From WTJX01 sp045106295 (GTDB lineage: Bacteria > Bacteroidota > Bacteroidia > Cytophagales > JAAEPT01): DNA of 16,119 bases. The notes under the pieces are model-generated. The model saw only the letters and a list, made by a program, of their open reading frames with translations, made no database searches and was not told the origin of the DNA. The position numbers were made by a program, and so were the translations under genes. Numbering within the stretch: the stretch's first letter is position 1; each line of letters starts with the position of its first letter. Shown piece by piece: positions 1 through 6,636 of this stretch. The stretch is from NCBI GenBank assembly GCA_045106295.1, contig JBGCEI010000172.1, positions 1-16,119 on the forward strand, written 5' to 3'.

Positions 1-61
1 TAATGGCTCATTTCCTAACACGCTAACCTCCCTGATGCAACTCACTACATCATACTCCCAT

Positions 62-270
62 ACTGTCCCAAAAAGTGTGTCTGATTTGAGAAAAAGGTTT
101 CCCACAATTAACTTCATAATAGTAATAACGACAAAACATTATGAAAAAGATAAAAGAGGAAACCAAGTTGAAATTAAGTAAAAATCAGTTACAAAGTATT
201 GTCAATTCTCATATTCAAGAAACAGATGGTGTTCATGAGCTATTTAACATGATGGTCAACGGCTTAAATA
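62..270 (+). mobile_element. Truncated IS256-family-like insertion sequence, left end only
   Basis: The stretch starting at about 62 (ACTGTCCCAAAAAGTGTGTC) looks like the terminal inverted repeat of an IS256-type element, with the AAAAGTGT-like core often seen at such ends. A short leader and then the start of a transposase-like frame at 141 follow it, which is the normal layout of such an element. The rest is absent: after about 268 the sequence changes to an unrelated gene tail (hemE). No second end or target duplication is visible. The family assignment is from memory of the N-terminal style and end sequence and is moderate at best. Positions 1-61 lie outside the element; a minus-strand frame stays open from 117 to the window edge, but nothing in it is recognisable. 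Confidence 0.45.
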
Positions 271-302
271 TTGCACCCATGTGCTCTTTATGGGTCGTTT
301 AG
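141..302 (+). pseudogene. N-terminal fragment of an IS256-like transposase
   Basis: An ATG at 141 opens a 53-codon frame ending at TAG 300-302. The first ~42 residues (…LKLSKNQLQSIVNSH… then …HELFNMMVNGL) resemble the start of Bacteroidota IS256-family transposases: a short basic leader, a 'LSKNQL' segment, then a stretch ending just before where 'MMYxER' would normally come. From about residue 43 the frame runs out of phase into the hemE remnant, so its last ~11 codons are meaningless. All DDE catalytic residues are missing, so no transposase activity is expected. This could instead be a short unrelated ORF, but the adjacent inverted-repeat-like sequence supports the reading. Confidence 0.45.
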
Positions 303-446
303 TGATATCAAAAAACAAACGAAGCAGATGTTAGACCGATTCAAAGGGTATCATCACATTGCAAATCTAGGAAATGGTGTTTTTATCCAGACATTTCTCC
401 TGACCACGTACGTTGCTTTATTGAAACAGTGAAGGAGTATTCTTAA
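271..446 (+). pseudogene. hemE: 3' remnant of hemE (uroporphyrinogen decarboxylase), frameshifted
   Basis: Reading from 271 in frame gives LHPCALYGSFSDIKKQTKQM, then LDRF, then HIANLGNGVF. This matches the HemE C-terminal region, where the family has 'GNLDPxxLY' and 'NLGHGxxPD'. After GVF (384 onward) the frame must shift to continue as YPDISPDHVRCFIETVKEYS and a stop at 444-446, exactly the expected HemE C-terminus. The shift is in a run of five T at 380-384. Two normally conserved residues are changed (Asp to His in LDPC; His to Asn in NLGHG), which fits decay. Only about 57 of the ~340 residues remain, so the fragment cannot act in haem synthesis. It abuts the truncated IS and converges on the toxin gene with 4 bases between stops. 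Confidence 0.72.
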
Positions 447-450
447 GATT

Positions 451-765
451 TTAAATCAAACGTAATTTTGAAGGTTCTTGCCGTGTATCGAAGATGGTAT
501 CTACATAAACAATAGACTCATTTTCAGACACATGGTAAATGATTTTATAATTTCCTTCTACCAAATATCTGTACCTGTTATTAAAAATATCAGGGTATTG
601 GTATGAACCAGACAAAGGGAAAGTAGACAGTTGCTCTTCTCTTGATAAAACACTGCTGACTACATTCTTAGCATAGTCCATTGAGTATTCAGAGTAAGAA
701 TCAAAAATAGTATCCAAGTCAGTCTTGGATTCATCTGACCACAAAACAGTAAATTTATTAGGCAC
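451..765 (-). CDS. RelE/ParE-superfamily toxin
   Basis: This 104-residue protein has the compact alpha/beta form of ParE/RelE toxins. It begins with a strand and helix (…VLWSDESKTDLDTIFDSYSE…), has a mid-protein 'LSTFPLSG', and carries the hallmarks YRYLVEGNYKIIY (65-77) and IFDTRQEPSKL (91-101). This is the pattern of the ParE-type branch, whose characterised members act on gyrase, while RelE members cleave mRNA at the ribosome; the sequence alone does not settle the target. The start is GTG at 763-765, embedded in the last codons of the antitoxin gene (8-base overlap, 758-765), so translation is probably coupled. An AAGGAG lies about 13 bases upstream of the GTG, which may help initiation. 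Its 3' end faces the hemE remnant. Confidence 0.85.
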   Translation of the reverse strand: MPNKFTVLWSDESKTDLDTIFDSYSEYSMDYAKNVVSSVLSREEQLSTFPLSGSYQYPDIFNNRYRYLVEGNYKIIYHVSENESIVYVDTIFDTRQEPSKLRLI

Positions 766-1003
766 GATTTTTAAAGTACTCCTTTAATGAGTCAGTTGTA
801 TGAACACGACCAGCTTTAATATCTTCTTCTGATCGCTGTAAACGATCTTCTAGTTCTTCAAAGCTTATAGAATCCACATCTGTTTTTTGAACTTTAGCCG
901 AAGGTCTTTCTTTTAATAAGCTCTTCACTCTAACTAAAAACTGAGGATCTCTAATTTTATCTATTTCCTGATGTATCCAATTGATATCTGCTTGTAAATT
1001 CAT
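758..1003 (-). CDS. Antitoxin partner of the ParE-like toxin
   Basis: The 81-residue acidic protein starts with a helix (ADINWIHQEIDKIRDPQFL) followed by a 'SLLKE' segment. Its second half is a charged toxin-wrapping type region, DSISFEELEDRLQRSEEDIK followed by AGRVHTTDSLKEYF. Small Bacteroidota antitoxins next to RelE/ParE toxins have this plan, with a '…EDIKxGRV…' C-terminal stretch. The gene comes first in the pair, as in most type II modules, and overlaps the toxin gene by 8 bases. The ATG at 1001-1003 is the only good start. No classical ribbon-helix-helix or HTH domain is evident, so whether it binds DNA is unclear. Function is inferred from size, composition and neighbour. Confidence 0.75.
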   Translation of the reverse strand: MNLQADINWIHQEIDKIRDPQFLVRVKSLLKERPSAKVQKTDVDSISFEELEDRLQRSEEDIKAGRVHTTDSLKEYFKNRA

Positions 1004-1040
1004 GTCCTTAATTTACTTTTATGTAAAAATAACAAATTTC

Positions 1041-1062
1041 AGGAATACTTTAGTTCATTCCT
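1041..1062. promoter_or_regulatory. Inverted repeat upstream of the antitoxin gene, possible operator
   Basis: AGGAAT (1041-1046) and ATTCCT (1057-1062) form perfect 6-base arms separated by 10 bases, 38 bases before the antitoxin start. Type II modules are often autoregulated through such palindromes. The arms are short and a match by chance in AT-rich DNA is possible. Confidence 0.25.
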
Positions 1063-1073
1063 TTCAGAAACAA

Positions 1074-1105
1074 AAAAAGCAGAAACGTTTCTGTTTCTGC
1101 TTTTT
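1074..1105 (-). terminator. Intrinsic terminator of the SPOR-domain gene
   Basis: A perfect 13-base stem (1074-1086 pairs with 1093-1105; core GCAGAAAC/GTTTCTGC) with a 6-base loop. On the minus strand it lies 32 bases after the stop codon of the SPOR gene, and the T run extends through 1072. It separates that gene from the toxin/antitoxin pair. The flanking A and T runs could make it work in both directions. Confidence 0.8.
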
Positions 1106-1137
1106 AAAAAATTGTAATAGCCTAAGTAGGCTTATGC

Positions 1138-1770
1138 TTACTCATTGATGTAGTCAGCCACTTCTTTAATAGATACTCTGTTTCCATCTTTATAAGAAAC
1201 AATCCAAGCATCTCTTACGCCCATCTTTCTCAAATATTTCTTCATTAAATCAGCATCTTGGTACGATCTGAAAGCACCAATCGTATATTTATTGTTGTCT
1301 CCATCAGACTCAGCACCGAAATTATCGTTACCGCTTGCTAATGATGCAGCAGATCCTAATGTCTTAAACGATCCAATCTGTACCTTAAAAGCAACTCCTT
1401 GATCCATATTATTTCCAGAAGGAGTAGTAGCAATAGGTGCTACCTCAACTATTGGCTCACTAGCTTTAGCATTAATCTCTTCTTCCATCTGACTTAAACT
1501 AGCTTTCAATTGACTAGTTTGGTTCTTAAGATTCGTGTTTTCAGCATCTAATGCATCCAACTGAGCTAAATAAGAAGATTTTTCAGACTCAGCAGCCTCT
1601 TTTTCTTCTAGTAATTTTTTATATGAAGCTACGTCTAACGACTTTAACTTCTTTTTCCACTCCTTTGCTTCAGCTTTTGCTTTCTTAGCAGCGGCTTTAT
1701 CTGCAGCCTCTACAGATATTGTAGCTAACAATAAAAACGCCGTACAAATGGCTATAAATCCTTTTTTCAT
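1138..1770 (-). CDS. Secreted coiled-coil protein with C-terminal SPOR-like domain
   Basis: The 210-residue protein has an N-terminal signal peptide (MKKGFIAICTAFLLLATISV, probable cleavage after Ala22 or Ala23). A Lys/Ala/Glu-rich region with predicted coiled coil covers about 24-103, then comes a short Pro/Thr-rich linker. The SPOR-like domain, about 125-195, opens with GVAFKVQIGSF and contains KYTIGAFRSYQDADLMKKYL. SPOR domains bind denuded glycan strands of peptidoglycan at division sites; Bacteroidota encode many secreted SPOR proteins of unknown role. The likely place of action is the periplasm or outer membrane. There is no lipoprotein Cys after the signal. It follows fumC on the same strand, but fumC ends in a terminator, so it probably has its own promoter in the 1771-1812 gap, where none is clear. 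Confidence 0.8.
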   Translation of the reverse strand: MKKGFIAICTAFLLLATISVEAADKAAAKKAKAEAKEWKKKLKSLDVASYKKLLEEKEAAESEKSSYLAQLDALDAENTNLKNQTSQLKASLSQMEEEINAKASEPIVEVAPIATTPSGNNMDQGVAFKVQIGSFKTLGSAASLASGNDNFGAESDGDNNKYTIGAFRSYQDADLMKKYLRKMGVRDAWIVSYKDGNRVSIKEVADYINE

Positions 1771-1812
1771 CCTTGATGTTATTTTTTAATTGATTGAATT
1801 ACGAAAAAAAAA

Positions 1813-1841
1813 TAAAGAAACGCAAGTATTGCGTTTCTTTA
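1813..1841 (-). terminator. Intrinsic terminator of fumC
   Basis: A perfect 13-base stem (1813-1825 with 1829-1841) around a GTA loop; the core is AAGAAACGCAA. On the minus strand it is followed by a run of nine T (1804-1812). It begins 14 bases after the fumC stop codon. Confidence 0.85.
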
Positions 1842-1855
1842 AACTTAAAAAGTTC

Positions 1856-3250
1856 CTAATCTAGGCTTCCTATCATTTTAGCAGGAACCACCCATTCATC
1901 GAATTCAGCTTCCGTTAAATAGCCTAATCGTACAGCTTCTACCTTCAAAGTAGTCCCATTTGCGTGAGCTGTGTTTGCAATCTCAGCAGCTTTGTAATAT
2001 CCTATTTTTGTATTCAAAGCAGTCACCAACATCAATGAATTATTCAGGTGTTCTTCTACTCTTGGAATGTTTGGTTCAATGCCACTTGCGCAATTATCTG
2101 CAAAAGAAACACAGGCATCACCTATCAACCTAGCAGAGTTCAACAGGTTAAAAACCATCATAGGTTTAAATACATTCAATTCAAAATGACCAGACATTCC
2201 TCCTACAGATACTGCCACGTCGTTACCTATCACCTGAGCACATACCATTGTCAATGCCTCACATTGAGTAGGATTCACTTTCCCCGGCATAATAGACGAA
2301 CCTGGCTCATTAGCAGGAATCATAATTTCACCAATACCCGAACGAGGACCTGAGCATAGCATCCTAATATCATTCCCTATTTTCATTAAGCTAACCGCTA
2401 ATTGCTTCAACGCACCATGTGCCTCTACTACCGCATCGTGAGCCGCTAATGCCTCAAACTTATTCTCTGCCGTTACAAATGGTAAACCCGTTAATCCAGC
2501 TATTTTCTTAGCCACTAATTCAGAATATCCCTTTGGCGTATTGATTCCTGTACCTACTGCCGTACCACCTAATGCCAACTGAGACAAATGCGCTAATGTA
2601 TTTTTCAAAGCAATTAACCCATGGTCTAGCTGAGAAACATAGCCTGAAAACTCTTGACCTAACGTCAATGGAGTAGCGTCCATAAAATGTGTTCTACCAA
2701 TCTTCACTACATTTTTCATGTCAGCAGATTTCTGAGCCAATACATCTCGTAGTTTCTGTATACCTGGAATGGTAGTCTCTACGATCATTTTGTAACCAGC
2801 AATATGCATGGCCGTAGGGAACGTATCGTTAGACGACTGTGATTTATTTACATCATCGTTCGGAGCAATGAGTTTCTCTCCCTCACCTAATGTATTACCT
2901 AAAATAACATGTGCTCTGTTTGCAACCACTTCATTCACATTCATATTAGATTGCGTACCAGAACCTGTTTGCCAAACCACCAATGGAAATTGATCGTCTA
3001 ATTTACCGTCTAATATCTCGTCACACACCTTTCCGATCACATCAGATTTCTCTTTCGAAAGCACATCAAGTTCTTCGTTTGTTTGTGCAGCCGCTTTTTT
3101 CAAATAAGCGAACCCTCTCACTATCTCTAATGGCATTTGATTACCACCGATCTTAAAATTCTCGATAGAACGCTGTGTCTGCGCTCCCCAATATTTGTCC
3201 GCAGGTACTTCTACTGGACCAATTGTATCTTTTTCTATTCTTACTGACAT
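1856..3250 (-). CDS. fumC: Class II fumarate hydratase
   Basis: FumC interconverts fumarate and malate in the TCA cycle, as an iron-independent cytosolic homotetramer. The 464-residue length is normal for the family. Visible motifs are SGTQSN (97-102), SSNDTFPTA (139-147), GRTHFMDATP with the catalytic His188, and the superfamily signature GSSIMPGKVNP (317-327), which holds the catalytic serine on the mobile loop. Aspartase shares this fold, but the GRTHFMDATP and GSSIMPGKVNP context and length favour fumarase. The ATG at 3248-3250 gives the expected N-terminus (MSVRIEKDTIGPVEVPADKY). A near-ideal Bacteroidota promoter lies just upstream, partly inside the preceding gene, and a strong terminator follows, so it is probably transcribed as a single-gene unit. 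Confidence 0.97.
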   Translation of the reverse strand: MSVRIEKDTIGPVEVPADKYWGAQTQRSIENFKIGGNQMPLEIVRGFAYLKKAAAQTNEELDVLSKEKSDVIGKVCDEILDGKLDDQFPLVVWQTGSGTQSNMNVNEVVANRAHVILGNTLGEGEKLIAPNDDVNKSQSSNDTFPTAMHIAGYKMIVETTIPGIQKLRDVLAQKSADMKNVVKIGRTHFMDATPLTLGQEFSGYVSQLDHGLIALKNTLAHLSQLALGGTAVGTGINTPKGYSELVAKKIAGLTGLPFVTAENKFEALAAHDAVVEAHGALKQLAVSLMKIGNDIRMLCSGPRSGIGEIMIPANEPGSSIMPGKVNPTQCEALTMVCAQVIGNDVAVSVGGMSGHFELNVFKPMMVFNLLNSARLIGDACVSFADNCASGIEPNIPRVEEHLNNSLMLVTALNTKIGYYKAAEIANTAHANGTTLKVEAVRLGYLTEAEFDEWVVPAKMIGSLD

Positions 3251-3272
3251 GTTTGTTTGCTCTTCTTTATCG

Positions 3273-3303
3273 CAAAAGTAATAGCCATTACTCTACTATC
3301 AAA
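3273..3303 (-). promoter_or_regulatory. Promoter of fumC (TTTG-N19-TACTTTTG)
   Basis: On the minus strand TTTG (3300-3303) is followed after exactly 19 bases by TACTTTTG (3273-3280). This matches the Bacteroidota housekeeping consensus, TTTG at -33 and TAnnTTTG at -7. The fumC ATG is 22 bases downstream of the -7 element, giving a short leader. The -33 element lies inside the 3' end of the helix-hairpin-helix gene. Confidence 0.65.
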
Positions 3304-4010
3304 TAATTCTCGAGTTGTAAAAGCTTTTCTTTTGTAAATATGTTATTTTCAACCAATTGATTTAGATTAGAGACTCTCTTACCCTTATTCCTAAAACCAT
3401 CAAAAAAGACTTTTGTTTCATTGTAAGAGATGTAAGGATGTTTGTTTATCTCTTTAAAGGACGCTTCGTTCAGATTAATTTGTTGAATACCAGAAGTGTT
3501 TAATGCTACTGATTGTTTGATTAGCTTTTCCACAACCAAAGAATCTAATCCATAAACGGCATACAATTGATTTTTACTGTAGAAACCACCTAATGCCTTT
3601 CTGAACTTCACAATCCGTGTACTCAGTTTCTCTCCTATTCCGCTCACTTGTTGTAATTCGTTCGCTGAAGCTTTATTTAACTGAATAATAGAAACCTGCT
3701 TTTCTACACTCTTCACGAAAGGTTTCGAACCGACTTTTTTCCCCACACTAGCTTTGTGTGTAATAGGTTCTTTTTGTAAAACAGGTGAACTTTCTTTTTT
3801 TCTCTTTTCTAATACCGCGACCAAACTATCTAACTTCTGCCTGTCTGATGCAATAAAAGAAGTGTCTGTATCCGAAAAGGAAAATAACGGAAAAAAAAGT
3901 GGTGAAAGAATAAAGAACAGCAAAGCACAAAAAAGGAGCATAAAACCATTGGTCTCCTTTTTTGTAAAACTAAAATAGTCTCTAATTACTTTCTTAAACC
4001 GTTGAAACAC
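3288..4010 (-). CDS. Membrane-anchored helix-hairpin-helix (ComEA-like) protein
   Basis: A 240-residue protein with a basic N-terminus, one membrane segment at about 22-46 (FMLLFCALLFFILSPLFFPL), a charged linker, and helix-hairpin-helix DNA-binding elements. The clearest runs IQLNKASANELQQVSGIGEK and on to KFRKALGGF (109-143), with the 'GIG' hairpin. A second, INLNEASFKEINKHPYISYN (178-197), has the same opening but lacks the GIG turn. The 'xNLNxAs…' type is found in ComEA, which binds incoming DNA in natural transformation; many Bacteroidota copies are annotated only as HhH proteins. The start is GTG at 4008-4010, one base after the stop of the upstream symporter (TAAGGTG), which suggests reinitiation. 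The next Met (residue 24) would cut into the membrane segment. Confidence 0.8.
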   Translation of the reverse strand: MFQRFKKVIRDYFSFTKKETNGFMLLFCALLFFILSPLFFPLFSFSDTDTSFIASDRQKLDSLVAVLEKRKKESSPVLQKEPITHKASVGKKVGSKPFVKSVEKQVSIIQLNKASANELQQVSGIGEKLSTRIVKFRKALGGFYSKNQLYAVYGLDSLVVEKLIKQSVALNTSGIQQINLNEASFKEINKHPYISYNETKVFFDGFRNKGKRVSNLNQLVENNIFTKEKLLQLENYLIVE

Positions 4011-4011
4011 C

Positions 4012-5553
4012 TTATGCTTTTATCTTTTTTAAATAATTAGCTAGCTCTTGTTTCACAACAGGTGCTAAAAATACCATGCCGAAAATATTAGGAAAACACA
4101 TTAAAAAAATCATAGCGTCAGAAAAATCAATTACAGGACCTAGTTCAGAAGCTGCTCCTAAGACAACAAACAGACAGAAAAGGGTTTTATAAATTGCCTC
4201 TGCAATTCCCGATTTACCAAATAAGTAAGACCATGCCTGCATTCCGTAGTACGACCACGATATCATAGTAGAGAATGCAAACAAAACTACCGCAACCGTA
4301 AGTACCGCTGGAAACCAACTAAACACAGACCCAAAAGCAGCTGAAGTCATCGCTACTCCACTTATTCCTTGTGTATTTTGATACTCCCCAGTAATAATTA
4401 ACACAAGTGCAGTAATGGTGCAGATAATAACTGTATCGATAAACGGTTCTAAAAGTGCTACTATACCCTCACTAGCAGGATCATTCGTTTTAACTGCTGA
4501 ATGAGCAATTGAAGCAGACCCAATACCCGCCTCATTAGAAAAAGCCGATCTTTTAAACCCTTGTATCATAACCCCTAGTATACCCCCACTAATAGCAGTA
4601 GGAGAAAAAGCACCATTAAAAATCAATACAAAAGCATTTGGCAAACCGCTCAAATTAGAAAATATAACAGCTAAAGCAGCTAGCAAATAAACCCCAACCA
4701 TAAAAGGAACAATCTTATCCGTTACTTTAGCAATTGATTTTATTCCTCCGACAATTACAACACCAACTATGGCAGCCATAATAAGACCAAAACACCAGCC
4801 ATTATCATACAACCAAGTATCTTGAACAAACGATAGATGAGAAAATTGTTTGAATGCTTGGTTTGACTGAAACATATTACCTCCTCCAAATGAACCACCA
4901 ACACAGGCTATGGCAAAAATAACAGCAAGTACTTTCCCCATTTTAGAATAGTCCTTTTCTTGACCTGCTATACTTACTTTTATTTTAGAGAACCCTTCTG
5001 CTAAGTAATACATAGGACCACCATATACTTTCCCTTTTGAGTTTATTTGACGGTATTTCACTCCAAGTGTACACTCTACAAATTTTGAAGACATCCCTAA
5101 AAAACCAGCTACAATCATCCATAAAGTAGCTCCCGGACCACCCAAACTGATAGCAACAGCAACACCAGCAATATTTCCTAGACCTACTGTACCAGATAAT
5201 GCTGCAGTTAATGCTTGAAAATGACTTACCTCTCCTTTATCATTAGGGTCTGAATATTTACCCCTCACTATGTTAAAGGCTAACTTGAAAGCTTTGAAGT
5301 TTATAAATTTAAAATATATTGTAAAAAAAATAGCCCCAGCAATAAGCCAGACTAATACAATCGGTAATTTTATTTCTTCGCCTCCAACATCATACCTGAA
5401 TGATACAAACACAGTTCTCATAACAGGGTCAGTAATCCATTCTTGAAAAAATTTATTGATTTTATCGTCAACCGTCCCAGCATGAGAAATACTCGGGAAG
5501 TAACTGAGTAACATCGTTAATACAGCTGTAATTAATTTGGGTTGTCTTTTCAT
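4012..5553 (-). CDS. Sodium:alanine/glycine symporter, AGCS family
   Basis: An inner-membrane amino-acid/sodium symporter of 513 residues with about ten or more hydrophobic segments. AGCS motifs are present: GTVGLGNIAGVAVAISLGGP (121-140), GGPMYYLAEGF (178-188) and SNEAGIGSASIAHSA (339-353), the regions that form the substrate and sodium site in family structures. The N-terminus carries an extra signal-like stretch (MKRQPKLITAVLTMLLSYFP, then SISHAG) before the family core at about residue 60, a form common in Bacteroidota. The substrate is probably alanine or glycine, but the sequence does not decide. It is the first gene of a two-gene unit with the helix-hairpin-helix gene (1-base gap). No promoter is clear in the repeat-rich upstream gap. 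Confidence 0.93.
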   Translation of the reverse strand: MKRQPKLITAVLTMLLSYFPSISHAGTVDDKINKFFQEWITDPVMRTVFVSFRYDVGGEEIKLPIVLVWLIAGAIFFTIYFKFINFKAFKLAFNIVRGKYSDPNDKGEVSHFQALTAALSGTVGLGNIAGVAVAISLGGPGATLWMIVAGFLGMSSKFVECTLGVKYRQINSKGKVYGGPMYYLAEGFSKIKVSIAGQEKDYSKMGKVLAVIFAIACVGGSFGGGNMFQSNQAFKQFSHLSFVQDTWLYDNGWCFGLIMAAIVGVVIVGGIKSIAKVTDKIVPFMVGVYLLAALAVIFSNLSGLPNAFVLIFNGAFSPTAISGGILGVMIQGFKRSAFSNEAGIGSASIAHSAVKTNDPASEGIVALLEPFIDTVIICTITALVLIITGEYQNTQGISGVAMTSAAFGSVFSWFPAVLTVAVVLFAFSTMISWSYYGMQAWSYLFGKSGIAEAIYKTLFCLFVVLGAASELGPVIDFSDAMIFLMCFPNIFGMVFLAPVVKQELANYLKKIKA

Positions 5554-5570
5554 GTTTTAATTTAAGATGA

Positions 5571-5602
5571 TGAGATTTTGAGACCTTAAGACTATGAGAC
5601 TT
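5571..5602. repeat. Four tandem degenerate octamers (consensus TGAGACTT)
   Basis: TGAGATTT (5571), TGAGACCT (5579), TAAGACTA (5587) and TGAGACTT (5595) follow each other without gaps. They fill the gap upstream of the AGCS gene and downstream of the RmlD-like gene. Short, decayed tandem words of this kind occur in intergenic DNA of some Bacteroidota; their function is not known to me. Confidence 0.6.
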
Positions 5603-5620
5603 ATTTTTTAGACTTTTGAA

Positions 5621-5648
5621 ATTTGGAGTTTGTTATTTGGAATTTATG
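5621..5648. repeat. Two 14-base direct repeats
   Basis: ATTTGGAGTTTGTT (5621-5634) is followed directly by ATTTGGAATTTATG (5635-5648), identical at 11 of 14 positions. Both are variants of a shorter ATTTGGA/AGTTT-like seven-base word. They lie between the octamer block and the heptamer block. Confidence 0.5.
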
Positions 5649-5673
5649 CATTAGTCATTACTAATTGTTCATT
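5649..5673. repeat. Tandem heptamers (CATTAGT-like) running into a stop codon
   Basis: CATTAGT (5649), CATTACT (5656), AATTGTT (5663) and a partial CATT (5670) form a degenerate seven-base tandem. On the minus strand the block overlaps the last codons and stop of the RmlD-like gene (…GMNN, stop at 5661-5663), so the repeat has shaped the end of that protein. Confidence 0.5.
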
Positions 5674-6572
5674 CCCAGCAACTGCTTATCCAATACTGCT
5701 ATCCCTTCTTCAAAGGAAGTCGGTTGGTAGCCTAATTCTTTTTTTGCTTTTTCAATTATAAAACCTGTTTTTGGAGGTCGTTTGGCTTTCTGCTGAAATT
5801 TAGAACCATCTGTTTCTGTAATAAACGATTTATCTAGTTTGAAGTAATCAGCTGTTTTAATTGCCATATCATAAGGCGTTAACATTTTCTCGCCTGAGAT
5901 ATTAAAAATCCCTGTCGCTCTTTTCTTTACAATCAGATAACAACCCATCGCTAGATCTTCTGCCAAAGTAGGCGTTCTCCATTGATCATTTACTACTTGA
6001 ATTTGTTTTTTGTCTTCTATGCTTTTCTTTACCCAAAGAATAATATTTGATCTACTCATGTTAGCAGTTACCCCATAGACTAAGACCGTTCTTGCCATTG
6101 CCCATTCAATATCACTTTTCAATAGCACTTCTTCTCCCGCTAGTTTACTATCTCCGTAGTAACTAATAGGGTTTGCTTTTGCCTCTTCTAAATACGGACC
6201 GTCCTCTCCATCAAAAATAAAATCAGTAGACAAATGGAGTAAAAACGCCTTATTATTTTTGGATGAGGCAACTAAATACTCTACTGCTTTTACATTCTGA
6301 GCCCAGCATGCCTCTTTTTCTTCTTCACACTGATCTACATTAGTCATAGCTGCAGTATTGATAATATAATCTGGCTCTACCAAATTAATTACACGGTCTA
6401 CATCGGCTGCATTAGTAATATCCATCTGCTCGTAACGGTAACCTTCTGTAAACGGATTCCTATTTTCTCCTCTTCCAGTTGCAATCAGCTGAAACTCATT
6501 TTTGGAAGTAATGAGCGTGGTTAGTTTCTGACCTAATAAGCCATTAGCCCCAGTAACAAGAACTTTTTTCAT
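5661..6572 (-). CDS. RmlD-like dTDP-4-dehydrorhamnose reductase family SDR
   Basis: A cytosolic extended short-chain dehydrogenase/reductase of 303 residues. The nucleotide-binding loop is VLVTGANGLLGQ (4-15), followed by family features INTAAMTNVDQCEEE (71-85), LSTDFIFDG (114-122) and the catalytic Tyr139-xxx-Lys143 in SYYGDSK. These are the hallmarks of RmlD, which reduces dTDP-4-keto-L-rhamnose in the last step of dTDP-rhamnose synthesis. No rmlA, rmlB or rmlC lies nearby, and Bacteroidota carry orphan RmlD paralogues annotated only as 'sugar nucleotide-binding' or 'SDR' proteins, so the substrate is unsure. The ATG at 6570-6572 places the Rossmann motif at the expected distance. The gene ends inside a tandem repeat. 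Confidence 0.85.
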   Translation of the reverse strand: MKKVLVTGANGLLGQKLTTLITSKNEFQLIATGRGENRNPFTEGYRYEQMDITNAADVDRVINLVEPDYIINTAAMTNVDQCEEEKEACWAQNVKAVEYLVASSKNNKAFLLHLSTDFIFDGEDGPYLEEAKANPISYYGDSKLAGEEVLLKSDIEWAMARTVLVYGVTANMSRSNIILWVKKSIEDKKQIQVVNDQWRTPTLAEDLAMGCYLIVKKRATGIFNISGEKMLTPYDMAIKTADYFKLDKSFITETDGSKFQQKAKRPPKTGFIIEKAKKELGYQPTSFEEGIAVLDKQLLGMNN

Positions 6573-6594
6573 AATAATTTAGTTGAAGAACTAC

Positions 6595-6626
6595 TAAAAC
6601 TACTTATTGAGTGTTAATAAAACAAA
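6595..6626 (-). promoter_or_regulatory. Candidate promoter of the RmlD-like gene
   Basis: On the minus strand TTTG (6623-6626) is followed after 20 bases by TAGTTTTA (6595-6602), one mismatch from TAnnTTTG. It lies 22 bases before the ATG, the same distance as in fumC. The match is imperfect. Confidence 0.35.
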
Positions 6627-6636
6627 AAGATTGTAT

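Noticed and set aside
1..117. Minus-strand frame open from an ATG at 115-117 to the window edge (39 codons)
   Set aside because: It reads straight through the presumed IS end, has no recognisable motif, and a plus-strand frame is open over the same bases, so openness alone means little.
2048..2353. Plus-strand 101-codon frame inside fumC
   Set aside because: It is antisense to a clearly conserved enzyme and its translation is rich in His, Thr and Tyr without domain character.
5571..5673. CRISPR array or attachment site in the repeat-rich gap
   Set aside because: The words are 7-14 bases, degenerate and without unique spacers; no integrase or cas gene is nearby.
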